DNA of 44,380 nt from Inhella sp. (GCF_027532025.1 NZ_JAPZSY010000091.1:1-44380), one strand, 5' to 3'; positions 15,051 through 23,761 are shown, counted from the first letter of the stretch. The notes: a model not told the origin generated them from the sequence alone. Numbers and translations: made by a program.

Positions 15051-16159
15051 GCATGGAGGACGTTCGACTCGGGTTGGAAGAAGAACTGATGGTGCTGGAC
15101 CCAGGCACCTTGGCTCTGGTGCCCCACGACATCGAGCAAACCTGGGCACGGTGGCCTGAGCGACGCGAGCGGCTGGGTCGCGAGATCCATCGCGCGGCGC
15201 TGGAGCTGCGCACCAGTGTGACCCGCCATCCCGACGCCTTGCTGCGCGACGTCACGCAGCAACGCGCCTGGGCGCGCGAGGCGGCCAATGCACAAGGGCA
15301 ATGGGTGGGCGCCGCCGGACTCCATCCCACCGCCCCGCATTGGGATCAAGCCCTGCACGAGGGCGACCCCCACTACGCCCAGTTGCTGGATGCCTTTGGC
15401 GATGTGGCACGCGGCGCGTGCACCTTCGGCCTGCACCTGCACCTCGGTCTGCCCTCGGACGACGCCCGCAGCCGCTTGTTCCTCGTGCTGCGAGAGCGCT
15501 TGCCCCTGGTGCAAGCCATCAGCGCCAACGCCCCTTTCAGCGAAGGGCGCGACACCGGCTTGGCCAGCTTTCGCGCCAGTTGGCTGGGCCGCTACCCCCG
15601 CATGGGCGTGCCCGAGCCCTGGCCCGACGCCAGCGCCTGGGAGCACCATGTGGCGCGCTTGCGCCGAACCGGCTGCCTGTCGCCCGAAGGGGCCCCTTGG
15701 TACGACCTGCGCCTGCACCATCGGCTGCCCACGGTCGAGCTGCGCGTGGCCGATGCCCTGGGCGACTGCCAGCGGGTTTGGCTCCTGGCAGCCTGGGGGG
15801 CCTGCTGGGCGTGGACGGTGGCGCACGAACGGCCCCAGGCCCAGGTGCCCCATCCCACGCCCACGCCCTTGCTGCAAGAAAACCATTGGCGAGCCAGACG
15901 GCACGGCGCCCGGGCCAAATTGGTGGACTGGCGCCAGGATGTCGAGCACCCCTTGTCGCACTGGCTGGCTGACGAAGCCGAAGCCCTCGCCCCGGCCGCA
16001 CGGGCGCTGGGCCTGGGGCCGCGGTGGCCCGATCGGCTGAAGCCAGCCGCCGAAGCCGATGGCGCAGCGTGGCAGAGGGCGCAGCACGCCAGCGGCGGCT
16101 TCGAGGGCCTCTTGAAGGCCTTGGTGCAGCAAACCAACACGGCGTGGGAGCCCGCATGA
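15047..16159 (+). CDS. GCS2-type carboxylate-amine ligase (YbdK-like)
   Basis: Members of the GCS2/YbdK family of the glutamine-synthetase-like fold use ATP to join a carboxylate to an amine. YbdK shows weak glutamate-cysteine ligase activity, but many relatives make other peptides or amides. The 370-residue protein has the family length. Features include LGLEEELMVLDPGTLALV at the N-terminus, LRTSVTRHPDALLRDVTQQR, AAGLHPTAP, ACTFGLHLHLGLPS with metal/ATP-site histidines, SFRASWLGRYPRMGVPEP, and YDLRLHHRLPTVELRVAD. Both ends overlap neighbours by ATGA: xerD before it and the ATP-grasp-like gene after it. A second ligase directly downstream suggests a two-step synthesis of a small metabolite rather than glutathione supply. 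Confidence 0.9.
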   Translation: MSMEDVRLGLEEELMVLDPGTLALVPHDIEQTWARWPERRERLGREIHRAALELRTSVTRHPDALLRDVTQQRAWAREAANAQGQWVGAAGLHPTAPHWDQALHEGDPHYAQLLDAFGDVARGACTFGLHLHLGLPSDDARSRLFLVLRERLPLVQAISANAPFSEGRDTGLASFRASWLGRYPRMGVPEPWPDASAWEHHVARLRRTGCLSPEGAPWYDLRLHHRLPTVELRVADALGDCQRVWLLAAWGACWAWTVAHERPQAQVPHPTPTPLLQENHWRARRHGARAKLVDWRQDVEHPLSHWLADEAEALAPAARALGLGPRWPDRLKPAAEADGAAWQRAQHASGGFEGLLKALVQQTNTAWEPA

Positions 16160-17367
16160 GGCCCGGCCCCTGGGGCCGCTCGCTGTTCGCCCCCGTAACC
16201 TTCGAGTGGGCGCGGCACGGCACCCAAGCGTGGCGCCAAGCTTGGCAGGCTGGCTTGGGGGAACGCGCGCCGGCCGAGCAATTGGGCGCCACGCCCCTGC
16301 TCATGCAGCCCCGCTTGGTGCAGCGCCTGAACGAGCGAGCGCAGGCCCTGACGGCCTGGCTGCACGCCCAGCGCGGCCTGTGGCAGCGGCCGGATGACCC
16401 CCCGATGGATGTGATCAGCGCCGACCTGGCCCTCGTGCTCGACCCGGGCGATGCCGAAGGCTGGGACCTGCGCTGGGTCGAGTTCCAGGCCTTCACCTCC
16501 GTCGGCGCCACGATGGATTGGCTGCACGAGTTGGCCGTGCACCAGTGGCCCGAGACGGCGGCGCTGGACCCCCACGGCACGGGCTTGTCGGCCGGCGCCT
16601 GGGCGCAGGCCTGGCGGACCTGGGTGTCGGGCGGCCACCCGGCCGATCAAGTTCGCGTGCTGGAGCACCAGCCGCAAGCCCAGCGCACGCGCTGGGACTT
16701 CGTGGCCTTGGCCCAGCGCCACGGTTGGGCCCTGATCGAGCCCGACGAGTTGCAGCCGGGCCCTGAAGGCCTGCGCTGCCGCGCCTCGGGCCAGCCCGTG
16801 GCGGCCCTGCTCAACCGCCTCGTGCCCAACCACTACCCGGGCCGCGACAGCGACCACTGGGCCGCTGTGCAGCGGCAAGAGGGGGTGCACTGGCACAGCG
16901 CACCGGCCTTGTTCGAGCGGGTGCACAAAGGCCTGATGCCTGCTTGGCACGCCCAAGACCCGACGCAGCGGGTGGAGGCCGCCGACGCAACCGACTGGGA
17001 GAGCCTGGGCCTGCCCCCAGAGGCCCTGGTGCTGAAGCCATGCTTGGGGTTTGGAGGCGAGGCCGTGGCCTTGAGCCCGGACCGCACGACCCTGCGTGAT
17101 CGGGCCCGCCGCGCGGCGCCCGGCACGTGGATCGTCCAAGCTTTGCACCGCGCCTTGCCCGTGCTGGAGGCCTCAGACGGTGTGCCCCTGGCGCTGGAGC
17201 TCCGCTTGATCCTCGACCCGAGTGACCCCGCCGCACCCATCTGTCGCAGCCGATTGGGGCGACTGCGGCGCCTTGAGCATGGTGGGTTGTCCAGCGCCCG
17301 CGCGTGGCAAGGACTGCCCGGGCAGGGGCAGGCCCTGCTGCTGAGCCCGTACCCCGCTCAGGCCTGA
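16156..17367 (+). CDS. ATP-grasp-like ligase, partner of the GCS2-type enzyme
   Basis: This 403-residue protein starts at ATG 16156, overlapping the upstream stop by 4 bp. The C-terminal half reads as an ATP-grasp domain: LVLKPCLGFGGEAVALSPD gives the ATP-binding Lys and glycine loop, and GTWIVQALHRALPVLE gives the hinge. LALELRLILDP follows. The first half has DVISADLALVLDP, RWVEFQAFTSVGAT, RTRWDFVALAQRHGWALIEP and VAALLNRLVPN, similar to circularly permuted ATP-grasp proteins found beside GCS2-like ligases. Such enzymes form amide bonds through an acyl phosphate. No carrier protein or transporter is next to it, so the product is unknown. The 3' end overlaps the convergent Lrp gene by 10 bp. 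Confidence 0.75.
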   Translation: MRPGPWGRSLFAPVTFEWARHGTQAWRQAWQAGLGERAPAEQLGATPLLMQPRLVQRLNERAQALTAWLHAQRGLWQRPDDPPMDVISADLALVLDPGDAEGWDLRWVEFQAFTSVGATMDWLHELAVHQWPETAALDPHGTGLSAGAWAQAWRTWVSGGHPADQVRVLEHQPQAQRTRWDFVALAQRHGWALIEPDELQPGPEGLRCRASGQPVAALLNRLVPNHYPGRDSDHWAAVQRQEGVHWHSAPALFERVHKGLMPAWHAQDPTQRVEAADATDWESLGLPPEALVLKPCLGFGGEAVALSPDRTTLRDRARRAAPGTWIVQALHRALPVLEASDGVPLALELRLILDPSDPAAPICRSRLGRLRRLEHGGLSSARAWQGLPGQGQALLLSPYPAQA

Positions 17368-17834
17368 GTCACAGGCAGGGGGGAGGGTGCCTTCACCTCC
17401 TCCAGGCACACCATCGAACGCACGTCGGCGATGCCTTTGATTTGCATGAGCCGGTCGGTCAGCAATTGGCCCAGGTGGCGCAGGTCGGTGGCCACCACCT
17501 TCAGCAGGTAGTCGCTGTCGCCGCTGACGGTGTGGATTTCCAGAACCTCGGGGAAGTCCCGGAGTTGGCGCTCGATGTCGCGAACCCGCTCGAAGGCACC
17601 GCCTTCGATGTTCACGCTGACGAAGGCCGTCACGGCCAAGCCCAAGGACGGCCCGCTCACCAGGGCCCGGTAGCCGCGCACGATCCCGCGCTCTTCCAGC
17701 GCTCGAACCCGCCGGAAGCACTGCGGCGCGCTGAGGTGAACATCGGCCGCCAAGTCCACATTGGAGATGCGCCCATCGCGCTGCAGGACTTCCAGAATCT
17801 TGCAATCGATGGCGTCCAGCTTGCTGTGTTCCAT
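17358..17834 (-). CDS. Lrp/AsnC-family transcriptional regulator
   Basis: This 158-residue regulator has an N-terminal helix-turn-helix (DAIDCKILEVLQRDGRISNV, then ADVHLSAPQCFRRVRALEE). The RAM ligand-binding domain follows, with VTAFVSVNIEGG, FPEVLEIHTVSGDSDYLLKV and IKGIADVRSMVCLEEVK. SGDSDYLLKV is the usual effector-binding turn. Such proteins sense amino acids and assemble as octamers on DNA. Its regulon is not evident. It ends tail to tail with the ATP-grasp-like gene, so it is not in that operon but could still control it. Confidence 0.93.
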   Translation of the reverse strand: MEHSKLDAIDCKILEVLQRDGRISNVDLAADVHLSAPQCFRRVRALEERGIVRGYRALVSGPSLGLAVTAFVSVNIEGGAFERVRDIERQLRDFPEVLEIHTVSGDSDYLLKVVATDLRHLGQLLTDRLMQIKGIADVRSMVCLEEVKAPSPLPVTQA

Positions 17835-17883
17835 GCTTTCAATCCCCTGCGTGCACGTTTGTTTCGGATGGTAGCAAGCCTGC

Positions 17884-18420
17884 TCACCCGGAGGCCGGGT
17901 GCCGCACCGCCCATTCGGCGGCCGTCAGCTCGTGCACGGCCACCTGGGTGTCGTACCAAGCCTCCATCCCCCGGTAGCGCATGCCCAGGCGTTCCATCAC
18001 CTTGGCCGAGGCTTCGTTGGCGGGGTGGCGAACGGCCAGCAGCACGGGGGCGGCCAAACGGTCGAACGCGAAGGTGGCCATCGCCACGGCGGCTTCCGAG
18101 GCCAAGCCCTGGCCCCAGTAGTCGGGGTGCAGCCGCCAACCGATTTCCAAGGGATGGTGGGTTTCTCGGCCCAGGTGTTGGATGCAGCCTGCGCCCGCGA
18201 CGCGGTTTCGGAGCGGGTCGATGAACGCCCACCAGCTGTAGCCCCATTCCGCCCAGCGCGCTTTCACGCGCTCGATGGCCGCCTGGGTTTCTTCGCGGGT
18301 TTCCGGCCGTCCGGTGATGTACTGCATCACCTCCGGCAGCCGGCCCATGGCGTGAAGGCCGTCAAGGTGCGCGTCGTCGAAAGGCTCGAGGCGCAAGCGA
18401 GCGGTGGTGAGGATGGTCAA
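17884..18420 (-). CDS. GNAT-family N-acetyltransferase (RimJ/RimL-like)
   Basis: This 178-residue acetyltransferase starts with TTARLRLEPFDDAHLDGLHA, typical of the RimJ/RimL group. It contains GCIQHLGRETHHPLEIGWRL, the acetyl-CoA loop HPDYWGQGLASEAAVAMATF (motif A, Q/RxxGxA form), and HPANEASAKVMERLGMRY. The frame starts at TTG 18420; the next Met is 25 codons inside, within the fold, so the TTG start is preferred. It is divergent from the marC-like gene with 47 bp between starts. The substrate is unknown: a protein amino terminus or a small amine. Confidence 0.9.
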   Translation of the reverse strand: MTILTTARLRLEPFDDAHLDGLHAMGRLPEVMQYITGRPETREETQAAIERVKARWAEWGYSWWAFIDPLRNRVAGAGCIQHLGRETHHPLEIGWRLHPDYWGQGLASEAAVAMATFAFDRLAAPVLLAVRHPANEASAKVMERLGMRYRGMEAWYDTQVAVHELTAAEWAVRHPASG

Positions 18421-18467
18421 GGCTTACCCGAGTGGCGGTGCGTGGTGCGCAGCGTAACGTGGGGGCC

Positions 18468-19070
18468 ATGGACCACACCTTCCTTTCCGCCCTCATCTTG
18501 CTGCTCTTGGTGTTGGACCCCTTGGGCAGCTTGCCGATCTTCATCCCCATCATGCGGGACGTCCCAAAACCCAGGCGGGTGCGCGTGGCGCTGCGCGAGG
18601 TCGGCCTCGCCTTTTGCGTGCTGATGGCCTTCATGTTCTTCGGGGAATCGTTCCTGCGGGTGATGCACTTGTCGGAACGCTCGTTGGAAGTGGCGGGCGG
18701 GGTCATCTTGCTGATGGTGGCCATCCGCATGATCTTTTCCAGCCACGGCGAGTCTGTGTACGGCACAGCGCCAGGTCGCGAGCCCTTCATCTTTCCGCTG
18801 GCCGTGCCGCTTTTGGCTGGTCCCTCTGCCATGGCCACCGTGCTCTTGTTGGCGTCCCGGCAGCCGGAGCGGATTGGCGAATGGATCGGCGCTTTGGCGG
18901 TGGCCATGGTGGTCAGCGGGGTGCTGCTGCTCAGCGCCGAGCGCATCCGCCGCTGGGTGGGGGATTCGGTGGTGTCGGCACTGGAAAAGCTGATGGGGCT
19001 GGTGCTGACGGCCATCGCGGTGGAAATGATCTTGGCCGGCTTGAAGCGCTACTTCGTGGGCGGCTTGTGA
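18468..19070 (+). CDS. MarC-family integral membrane protein
   Basis: This 200-residue protein has about six membrane segments and the MarC/YhgN signature. The start is DHTFLSALILLLLVLDPLGS. It continues with LPIFIPIMRDVP, FFGESFLRVM, LEVAGGVILLMVAIRMIF, FPLAVPLLAGPSAMATVLLL and EKLMGLVLTAIAVEMILAGL. The conserved DPLGSLPIF and PLLAGPSA motifs make the call firm. The physiological role of the family is not settled; the old link to antibiotic resistance is not supported for MarC itself. ATG 18468 is used; the longer frame adds non-homologous residues. Confidence 0.93.
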   Translation: MDHTFLSALILLLLVLDPLGSLPIFIPIMRDVPKPRRVRVALREVGLAFCVLMAFMFFGESFLRVMHLSERSLEVAGGVILLMVAIRMIFSSHGESVYGTAPGREPFIFPLAVPLLAGPSAMATVLLLASRQPERIGEWIGALAVAMVVSGVLLLSAERIRRWVGDSVVSALEKLMGLVLTAIAVEMILAGLKRYFVGGL

Positions 19071-19076
19071 TTTTCA

Positions 19077-19102
19077 TCATGCGAAATTGTCATTTCGCAT
19101 GA
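19077..19102. promoter_or_regulatory. perfect palindrome upstream of aceA, candidate operator
   Basis: TCATGCGAAAT (19077-19087) and ATTTCGCATGA (19092-19102) are perfect 11-bp arms around TGTC. The site is AT-rich in a GC-rich genome, begins 7 bp after the marC-like stop, and lies about 205 bp before aceA. No T-run follows on either strand, which argues against a terminator. The form suits a dimeric repressor or activator of the glyoxylate shunt. Confidence 0.5.
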
Positions 19103-19307
19103 CGGCATGGCGGGCACCGACCTCTCGGTTGAATTTCTTGAGATGAAAAGAAGTTGTTCACGATGTGGAATGGCTCACGCAAGCCATTGATTTTATTGGG
19201 CAAGGCTTTCTAGGGAGGGCACTCCACCCGTCAACACGACGAAAGCATCCAGACCTAGGCTTGAGCCCGTTCCCGCTTTCTTCTTCTTGACCTCCAGGAG
19301 TGTTGAC
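19103..19307 (+). promoter_or_regulatory. aceA leader region
   Basis: This 205-bp region is clearly richer in A+T than its surroundings and holds no ORF. It should carry the aceA promoter, but no convincing -35/-10 pair was found. A ribosome-binding site CAGGAG (19295-19300) sits 7 bp before ATG 19308 and decides the start. Confidence 0.5.
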
Positions 19308-20606
19308 ATGAGCAAAACCACCCGCGAACAACAAGCCGCCGCCCTCGAAAAGGACTGGGCCGAAAACCCCCGCTGGGCCGGCATCAAGCGCGGCTACACC
19401 GCCGCCGACGTGGTGCGCCTGCGCGGCTCGGTGCAGATCGACCACACCCTGGCCAAGCGCGGCGCTGAAAAGCTGTGGGGCCTCGTGAACAGCGAGCCCT
19501 TCGTCAACGCCCTGGGCGCCCTGACCGGCAACCAAGCCATGCAGCAGGTCAAGGCCGGCCTGAAGGCCATCTACCTGTCCGGCTGGCAAGTGGCTGGCGA
19601 CGCCAACAGCAACGGCGAGATGTACCCCGACCAATCCCTGTACTCGGTGGATTCGGTGCCCAAGGTCGTCAAGAAGATCAACGCCACCTTCGCGCGCGCC
19701 GACCAGATCCAGTGGAGCGAAGGCAAGGACGACATCGACTTCTTCGCCCCCATCGTGGCCGATGCGGAAGCCGGTTTCGGTGGGGTGCTGAACGCCTTCG
19801 AACTGATGAAGGCCATGATCGAAGCCGGCGCCGCCGGCGTGCACTTCGAAGACCAACTGGCCAGCGCCAAGAAGTGCGGCCACATGGGCGGCAAGGTGCT
19901 GGTGCCCACCCGCGAGGCCGTGGCCAAGTTGGTGGCTGCCCGTTTGGCCGCTGACGTGATGGGCGTGCCCACCTTGTTGGTGGCGCGCACCGACGCCGAA
20001 GCCGGCGACCTGGTGACCAGCGACATCGACGACAACGACAAGCCCTTCTGCACGGGCGAGCGCACCGTCGAAGGCTTCTACCGCACGAAGAACGGCCTGG
20101 ACCAAGCCATCAGCCGCGGCCTGGCCTACGCCCCGTACGCCGACCTGATCTGGTGCGAGACGGGCAAGCCCGACCTGGCCTTCGCCAAGGCCTTCGCCGA
20201 CGCGATCCACGCCAAGTTCCCCGGCAAGCTGCTGGCCTACAACTGCTCGCCCTCGTTCAACTGGAAGAAGAACCTGGACGACGCCACCATCGCCAAGTTC
20301 CAGCGCGAGCTGGGCGCCATGGGCTACAAGTTCCAGTTCATCACCTTGGCCGGCTTCCACAGCCTGAACTACTCGATGTTCAACCTGGCCTACGGCTACG
20401 CCCGCAACCAGATGAGCGCCTTCGTGGAGCTGCAAGAGGCCGAGTTCGCCGCCGCCGAGCGTGGCTTCACGGCCGTGAAGCACCAGCGCGAAGTGGGCAC
20501 GGGTTACTTTGACGCCATCACCACCACCATCGAGGCCAACGCCTCGACGGCCGCCTTGAAGGGCTCGACCGAAGACGAGCAGTTCTTCGACGCCAAGCAC
20601 GGCTGA
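19308..20606 (+). CDS. aceA: isocitrate lyase AceA
   Basis: Isocitrate lyase splits isocitrate into succinate and glyoxylate, the first step of the glyoxylate shunt needed for growth on acetate and fatty acids. The 432-residue protein has the usual length for the shorter bacterial class. The catalytic signature [13 protein letters not shown] carries the active Cys near residue 190. Supporting segments are [65 protein letters not shown] and [12 protein letters not shown]. Codon use is strongly biased, which suggests high expression. It stands alone, bounded by the palindrome region and a strong terminator. Confidence 0.98.
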   Translation: MSKTTREQQAAALEKDWAENPRWAGIKRGYTAADVVRLRGSVQIDHTLAKRGAEKLWGLVNSEPFVNALGALTGNQAMQQVKAGLKAIYLSGWQVAGDANSNGEMYPDQSLYSVDSVPKVVKKINATFARADQIQWSEGKDDIDFFAPIVADAEAGFGGVLNAFELMKAMIEAGAAGVHFEDQLASAKKCGHMGGKVLVPTREAVAKLVAARLAADVMGVPTLLVARTDAEAGDLVTSDIDDNDKPFCTGERTVEGFYRTKNGLDQAISRGLAYAPYADLIWCETGKPDLAFAKAFADAIHAKFPGKLLAYNCSPSFNWKKNLDDATIAKFQRELGAMGYKFQFITLAGFHSLNYSMFNLAYGYARNQMSAFVELQEAEFAAAERGFTAVKHQREVGTGYFDAITTTIEANASTAALKGSTEDEQFFDAKHG

Positions 20607-20632
20607 TCGCTCTCCGTTGTTTGCAACGTTTC

Positions 20633-20657
20633 AGGCCGCCTTCGGGCGGCCTTTTTT
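20633..20657 (+). terminator. rho-independent terminator of aceA
   Basis: AGGCCGCC, a TTCG tetraloop and GGCGGCCT are followed by TTTTT. The stem-loop begins 27 bp after the aceA stop. Confidence 0.93.
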
Positions 20658-20774
20658 CATTCATGCACGCAACGGAAGAAGCGTTGGTCTTTGCACAAGT
20701 TCACGCGGCTGACACGCACCGCCCGCGCGAGGCCGCGCACACTGCATCTCGTTGCTCAACCGTCGCTCCTCGTC

Positions 20775-21803
20775 ATGCGCCTCGTCCTTCGCTCCTTCAT
20801 CGGCACGTGGTTGCTGGCCTGGCTGACCGCATGCGGCGGCGGAGGCGGCGGCACGCCAGCCACAGCGCCGGCCCCCACGCCGGTGCCGGCGCCAGCGCCC
20901 ACGCCCTCGGTGGAGCGAGAGGTGCTGCCCAGCCTCACGGATGCCGGCATTCGCACCGCCTTGGAGCCGCACCGCGTGCGAGCGCCCAGCCCCGGCACGA
21001 CCGCCAAGGGGCGCCTGCTGGTCTTCTTGCCGGGCACCGGTGCCACACCCGCGCTGTACCGCGCCATCTTGCGCGTCGGTGCCGACCGGGGCTATCACGC
21101 CATCGGCCTGAACTACCCCAATGCCGATGCCGTGGGGGTGCTGTGTCTGAACAGCCTGGACGCCGATTGCCACGGCAAGGTGCGCAACGAGGTCATCAAC
21201 GGGGTGGACAGCAGCCCGCTGGTGACCGTCACGCCCACGGAGTCGCTGCTGAACCGGCTCACCCAACTGCTGCGATGGCTGAACACACAGGCGCCCGGTG
21301 AGGGATGGGGGGGCTTCTTGCTGCCCGGTGGGGCCTTGGATTGGAGCCGCATCACCGTGGCCGGCCACTCGCAGGGCGGCGGGCATGCGGCTTGGTTGGC
21401 GCAGCAGTTCCTGGTGCAACGGGCGGTGTACTTTGCCTCGCCCGCCGACTGGGATTCGCGCAACGACCGCCCCGCCGCTTGGGTGCTGCGCGGGGCCATG
21501 GCCACGCCCAGCGCCCGCCAGTGGGGCTTCATCCACGAGGACGACCCGCTCGTGCCCGTGAACACCGCCACCCGACTGTGGTCGGCGCTGGGCCTGCCGG
21601 GAGCGCCCACCCGCGTGGATGGGCTACCGGCGCCTTGGGGTGGCAGCCAGCAACTGCTGACGCGCCTGCCGCCGGCGCCGGTGGTCGGCAACGCCTCGCC
21701 GGCTTACCACGGCGCGCCGGTGGCCGATGCCGCCACGCCGGTGAGCGCCGACGGCACCCTTTTGTACGCTCCCGTATGGATTGCTTTGGCCTTTCCGGAC
21801 TGA
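20775..21803 (+). CDS. lipoprotein alpha/beta hydrolase
   Basis: This 342-residue protein starts at ATG 20775, where a lipoprotein signal peptide begins (MRLVLRSFIGTWLLAWLTAC, lipobox LTAC). A Gly run and a Pro/Ala-rich linker follow. The mature enzyme has the alpha/beta hydrolase pattern: LLVFLPGTGATPALYRAIL (oxyanion strand region), ITVAGHSQGGGHAAWLAQQF with the nucleophile elbow GHSQGG, and GFIHEDDPLVPVNTATRLW, which could supply the acid. It should be anchored to an outer or inner membrane leaflet and act on an ester or a small polymer. The substrate is not readable. It follows the aceA terminator and has its own transcription unit. Confidence 0.85.
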   Translation: MRLVLRSFIGTWLLAWLTACGGGGGGTPATAPAPTPVPAPAPTPSVEREVLPSLTDAGIRTALEPHRVRAPSPGTTAKGRLLVFLPGTGATPALYRAILRVGADRGYHAIGLNYPNADAVGVLCLNSLDADCHGKVRNEVINGVDSSPLVTVTPTESLLNRLTQLLRWLNTQAPGEGWGGFLLPGGALDWSRITVAGHSQGGGHAAWLAQQFLVQRAVYFASPADWDSRNDRPAAWVLRGAMATPSARQWGFIHEDDPLVPVNTATRLWSALGLPGAPTRVDGLPAPWGGSQQLLTRLPPAPVVGNASPAYHGAPVADAATPVSADGTLLYAPVWIALAFPD

Positions 21804-21854
21804 GTCGGCCGCGACGTCTCCCCCAAGGTCCCCAACTGGGCTACGCTGACAGCA

Positions 21855-22640
21855 ATGCCCTGCACGCCGCCTCGCCTCATGCCACTGTCCCGCCGGGTCG
21901 CCCTGGTGGGCATGGCGGGTGCGGCTGTGCCGGTGGCGGCGCAGCCCAGGGTGGGCGAAGCGGCGCGCACCCTGACCATGTTGAACACGGTGTACCCGCC
22001 GTTCGTGAACCCGCCGGACCACCCTTTGGGCGAAGGCATGGACGTGGAGTTGGCCCGGGAGGCGCTGCGTCGCGCGGGGTACGGCATGCGCGTCGAGCTC
22101 GTGCCTTGGCGGCGGGTGCTGCTCCTGCTGCGGCATGGGCAGGGCGACTTCACCACCACCATCAGCCGCCGCGAGGACCGCTCGGACTACTTGCACTGGA
22201 GCCCGGCCTACCGGCTGGGCGCCAACTACCGGTTGTACGGTCGCAGCGGCGCGCCGTTGGAGATCCACGCGCTGAGCGATTTGGCCGGGCGGCGGATCGG
22301 GGTGATCGAGGGCTTCCACTACCCGCCCGTTTTGTTGCGACAGCCCGGTTCCGTCATGGTGCCTGGCCGCGACATCGGCTCCCTGGTGGCCATGTTGATG
22401 GCCGAACGCACCGACGTGATGCTGGTGACCGCCATCGCCGGCGCCTGGGAGATTCGGCAGCGCGGCTTGGACGCGCGCGTCCAGCGTCAGCCCTACGAGT
22501 ACACCAGCGACAGCCCCAACTACCTGGCCTTTGCCAAGGCTCGCGTCGACGCCAAGGTGGTTCAGCAGGTGGGGCGAGCCCTGGTGCAATTGCAGCGCGA
22601 TGGCACGCAAGCGCGAATCGAAGCCCGCTACCGCTTGTGA
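21855..22640 (+). CDS. periplasmic solute-binding-like protein (SBP family 3)
   Basis: This 261-residue exported protein has a signal peptide with two Arg (MPLSRRVALVGMAGAAVPVA) that could use Tat. The start may be ATG 21855 or 21879. The mature part follows the family 3 pattern: LTMLNTVYPPFVNPPDHPLG, EGMDVELAREALRRAGY, VELVPWRRVLLLLRHGQGDF, DLAGRRIGVIEGFHYPP and LVAMLMAERTDVMLVT. No ABC permease or ATPase is adjacent, so it may be an orphan sensor or binding protein, as is common for this group in Burkholderiales. The ligand is unknown. Confidence 0.85.
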   Translation: MPCTPPRLMPLSRRVALVGMAGAAVPVAAQPRVGEAARTLTMLNTVYPPFVNPPDHPLGEGMDVELAREALRRAGYGMRVELVPWRRVLLLLRHGQGDFTTTISRREDRSDYLHWSPAYRLGANYRLYGRSGAPLEIHALSDLAGRRIGVIEGFHYPPVLLRQPGSVMVPGRDIGSLVAMLMAERTDVMLVTAIAGAWEIRQRGLDARVQRQPYEYTSDSPNYLAFAKARVDAKVVQQVGRALVQLQRDGTQARIEARYRL

Positions 22641-22676
22641 AGCGCCCCCAGCAGCCTGGCCCGCCACAATGAGCGC

Positions 22677-23471
22677 ATGGCTGCTTCCATGAAAACCGCC
22701 GCCGAGCAAGCGGGAGCCGTGCGGCTGCGGGTCCAACCCCTGTCGCGTCCCGGGGTCTGGCTGCGTGCGGGCTGGCAAGACTTTCGCCATTGCCCGGGCC
22801 CGGGTTTGCTGCACGGCGCCCTGGCTTGGCTGTTTGGCTTCGTCCTTCTGCAGGGGGCGGCCGACCGTTTTTGGCTGCTGGCGGGGGCGTTCACGGGCTT
22901 TCTATTGGTGGCGCCCATCGTCGCCACGGCCTTGTACGCCGTCAGCCGGGCGTTGCAACAAGGTCGGAGCGTGGGTTGGCGCTTGGTCGTGGAGAGCTGG
23001 CGCCCCAACCATCCCAACTTGATGGCCTTCGGGCTGCTGCTCGGGCTGGCTGGCACGGGCTGGGTGCTGACCTCGGCAGCCCTGATCACGGCCTGGGCGC
23101 CGGCCCCGGTCAACAGCCCGATGGACTTCGTGCGCCTGGTGGTGCTGGCGCAGGACGGCTGGCTGTTCGAGGCCTGGCTGCTGCTGGGCGCGGTGTTGGC
23201 CGCCCCGGTTTTTGCCTCCAGCGTGCTCACCATCCCACTGCTGCTGGACCGTCGCATCGGGCTTTGGGCGGCCGTGTTGGTGAGTTGGCGGTGCGTGGTG
23301 GACCTGCCCGTGCTGATGGCCCTCTGGGCGGCGTGCCTGATGGGCTTGACCGCCTTGGCCATGGCCCCCGCCTTGCTGGGCCTGCCCGTGCTGCTGCCCA
23401 TCCTGGCCCACGCCAGTTGGCACGCCTACCAGGACTTGGTCGACGCCAGCGCTGTGCCGCAGCGGACTTGA
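22677..23471 (+). CDS. DUF2189-family integral membrane protein
   Basis: This 264-residue protein has about six hydrophobic segments. The N-terminal part (RPGVWLRAGWQDFRHCPGPG) and the following ALAWLFGFVLLQG and GFLLVAPIVATALYAVSRAL match the DUF2189 pattern found beside respiratory and envelope genes in proteobacteria. No catalytic motif is visible and the function is not known. It is followed 2 bp later by the DUF2788 gene, so they are probably co-transcribed. Confidence 0.85.
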   Translation: MAASMKTAAEQAGAVRLRVQPLSRPGVWLRAGWQDFRHCPGPGLLHGALAWLFGFVLLQGAADRFWLLAGAFTGFLLVAPIVATALYAVSRALQQGRSVGWRLVVESWRPNHPNLMAFGLLLGLAGTGWVLTSAALITAWAPAPVNSPMDFVRLVVLAQDGWLFEAWLLLGAVLAAPVFASSVLTIPLLLDRRIGLWAAVLVSWRCVVDLPVLMALWAACLMGLTALAMAPALLGLPVLLPILAHASWHAYQDLVDASAVPQRT

Positions 23472-23473
23472 GC

Positions 23474-23686
23474 ATGGGCGGATTCACCGAGGAGCAGATC
23501 GCGCAGTTCGGCCTCACCTTTGGGGTCGGCGCCTTCATGCTTTACATGCTGTTCATCATCGTGCAGCTGGCGCGGGAATCGAAGGCCGGCCGCTTTGGCA
23601 CCTTCGTGCTGCTGCTGGTGTTGGGCTTTGGCCTCCTGGGCTTCGTGGCCAAGGGCGTGATCAAGTTTTTCATCGGCGGCAGCTGA
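23474..23686 (+). CDS. DUF2788-family small membrane protein
   Basis: This 70-residue protein starts at ATG 23474, two bases after the previous stop; a longer frame through the upstream gene is a shadow. It has FTEEQIAQFGLTFGVGAFML, then YMLFIIVQLARESKAGRFG, and a second membrane segment FVLLLVLGFGLLGFVAKGVI. This is the two-helix layout of DUF2788. Function unknown. Confidence 0.87.
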   Translation: MGGFTEEQIAQFGLTFGVGAFMLYMLFIIVQLARESKAGRFGTFVLLLVLGFGLLGFVAKGVIKFFIGGS

Positions 23687-23718
23687 GCCTCTTCCAGGCG
23701 CGTACCCCGGCGGACCAT

Positions 23719-23732
23719 CACTAACGTCAGTG
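23719..23732. promoter_or_regulatory. near-perfect 14-bp palindrome before the RND operon, candidate operator
   Basis: CACTAACGTCAGTG differs from its own reverse complement only at the mirrored pair 5/10. It sits 29 bp upstream of the adaptor start, where TetR/AcrR-type repressors of efflux pumps usually bind. No such regulator is encoded next to it. Confidence 0.33.
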
Positions 23733-23761
23733 CCTGCGTTCTTGAGGCACCATGCCGCCGC

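Noticed and set aside
19158-20600. 480-residue - strand ORF
   Set aside because: It is antisense to isocitrate lyase, which has the catalytic KKCGH motif and strongly biased codons.
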